From JAAELZ01 sp965237995 (GTDB lineage Bacteria > Pseudomonadota > Gammaproteobacteria > Arenicellales > Poriferihabitantaceae), in assembly GCA_965237995.1 (NCBI GenBank), contig CBDEGO010000003.1, positions 682,001-746,000 of the forward strand: a stretch of DNA of 64,000 nucleotides, read 5' to 3'. Each line of letters begins with the position of its first letter. Position 1 is the first letter of the stretch. Under the pieces are notes generated by a model. The model had not been told where the DNA came from. It saw only the letters and a list, made by a program, of their open reading frames with translations, and searched no databases. Below are positions 63,405-64,000 of the stretch, piece by piece. The position numbers were made by a program, and so were the translations under genes.

Positions 63405-64000
63405 ATGCATCGGCCTCCCCCTACGCCTATGCTGCAAGCTTTTGTTGCGGCGGCGAAAACTAACAGTTTTGCAAGAGCAGCTGTAGAACTCCACATAACA
63501 GCTAGTGCTATTAGTCATCAAGTTATCAAGTTAGAAGAGTGGTGGGGAATTCCACTTTTTGAGCGCCATTCTAGAGGAGTTAAATTAACAGATGAGGGCA
63601 AACTTTTGTTCCCTGTTATCGATGCGTTCTTTCAAACCCTTGATGCCACCTTACACGACATAGATCCAAATCACGCTCCTCCCCTCAATTTATCTTGCAC
63701 TTCGTCATTATGCTCCGCTTGGCTCTCTCCGCGAATATTCGATGATGATATAAAGCAACAATTACCAAATGTTATTTTGAAATCTGAAGAGGTAACAAAA
63801 CTTAACATTGGTTTTTTTCAGTTTGATCTAGCAATAGTTATTGGGGATGGAGACTTTCCTGGTTATGATGTGGAATTTTTGATGCGAGATATGGTCTTCC
63901 CCGTTTTTGCGTCGAGGCTGACTGAAGGACAGGGGAAAATTACTGCTTTAGATGTTAAAAACTATCCACTTATTCACCGCGCAGATGATCATATATGTCC
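63405..64000 (+). CDS. LysR-family transcriptional regulator (partial, GcvA-like)
   Basis: The frame opens at the ATG at 63405 (or the GTG at 63402) and stays open to the window edge, 198 codons. The N-terminal winged HTH is clear: PPPTPMLQAFVAAAKTNSFA, AAVELHITASAISHQVIKLE, then IPLFERHSRGVKLTDEGK. The start of the effector domain follows, with LNLSCTSSLCSAWLSPRI and FDLAIVIGDGDF. The opening is closest to the GcvA/AmpR branch. It probably controls the dioxygenase and transporter upstream, which run on the same strand rather than divergently, an atypical layout for the family. Confidence 0.9.
   Translation, partial: MHRPPPTPMLQAFVAAAKTNSFARAAVELHITASAISHQVIKLEEWWGIPLFERHSRGVKLTDEGKLLFPVIDAFFQTLDATLHDIDPNHAPPLNLSCTSSLCSAWLSPRIFDDDIKQQLPNVILKSEEVTKLNIGFFQFDLAIVIGDGDFPGYDVEFLMRDMVFPVFASRLTEGQGKITALDVKNYPLIHRADDHIC

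Overview
The window looks like chromosomal DNA of a marine-type gammaproteobacterium of moderate GC content. The support is the gene set: sbcCD, ygfZ, a fadE/fadI/fadJ-type beta-oxidation operon, pilT-yggS-proC-yggT, an AmpG-like permease, a single-chain ATP sulfurylase, queF, katG and upp. The order within Gammaproteobacteria (for example Arenicellales or Thiotrichales) is only a guess. No rRNA, tRNA or CRISPR array was seen.

Layout. 0-25.6 kb is mostly intact core genome. It holds the 5' end of sbcC with sbcD, a Tat-type MsrB, a DUF3291 protein, a small lipoprotein, a VOC protein and ygfZ. A fatty-acid operon follows (5.9-14.4 kb), in which a papain-like YiiX-type hydrolase overlaps fadE and is followed by thiolase, the multifunctional hydratase/dehydrogenase and an acyl-CoA ligase. 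Then come pyrE, an AmpG-like permease, yggT-proC-yggS divergent from pilT, bcp, a bactofilin, DAHP synthase, sat and queF.

25.6-35.4 kb is a polysaccharide locus heavily eroded by insertion sequences. An IS3-family element (25644-27614) carries an IS1595-family (IS1016-like) element nested in its left end. It abuts an O-antigen ligase/polymerase-like gene, a WbpM/CapD-type dehydratase and, beyond 2.5 kb of transposase debris (an IS3 copy inside an IS481-type transposase, then a second IS3 remnant), a WcaJ-type initiating transferase. That transferase is bracketed by two short IS1595-like end fragments. No classical glycosyltransferase remains in the visible part. A large secreted protein with three about 178-residue repeats and thrombospondin-type-3 calcium repeats follows (36.1-38.8 kb).

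39.3-49.8 kb is a catabolic island: a quinone-oxidoreductase-like MDR enzyme, an enolase-superfamily enzyme close to hydroxyproline dehydratases/epimerases, a YcaQ/AlkX-like protein, a DMT exporter, a nitrilase-family amidase, two M24 proteins (one frameshifted), upp, a Tat substrate and a PLP decarboxylase. katG with a clean terminator follows.

52-64 kb is accessory and partly decaying: a CocE-type hydrolase with two frameshifts, a broken DJ-1/PfpI gene beside an intact GlxA-type regulator, a DUF1272 protein, a second YiiX-like hydrolase, a deleted IS3 copy, a secreted CARDB-like protein, a Popeye/cNMP-binding membrane protein between two copies of a 28-bp palindrome, and a TfdA-like dioxygenase, DMT transporter and LysR regulator running off the edge.

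The most interesting leads are the pair of YiiX/LRAT-like hydrolases, one built into the beta-oxidation operon; the palindrome-bracketed bacterial Popeye-type protein; and the recent internal duplication in the large repeat protein. No complete new defence-type system was recognised.
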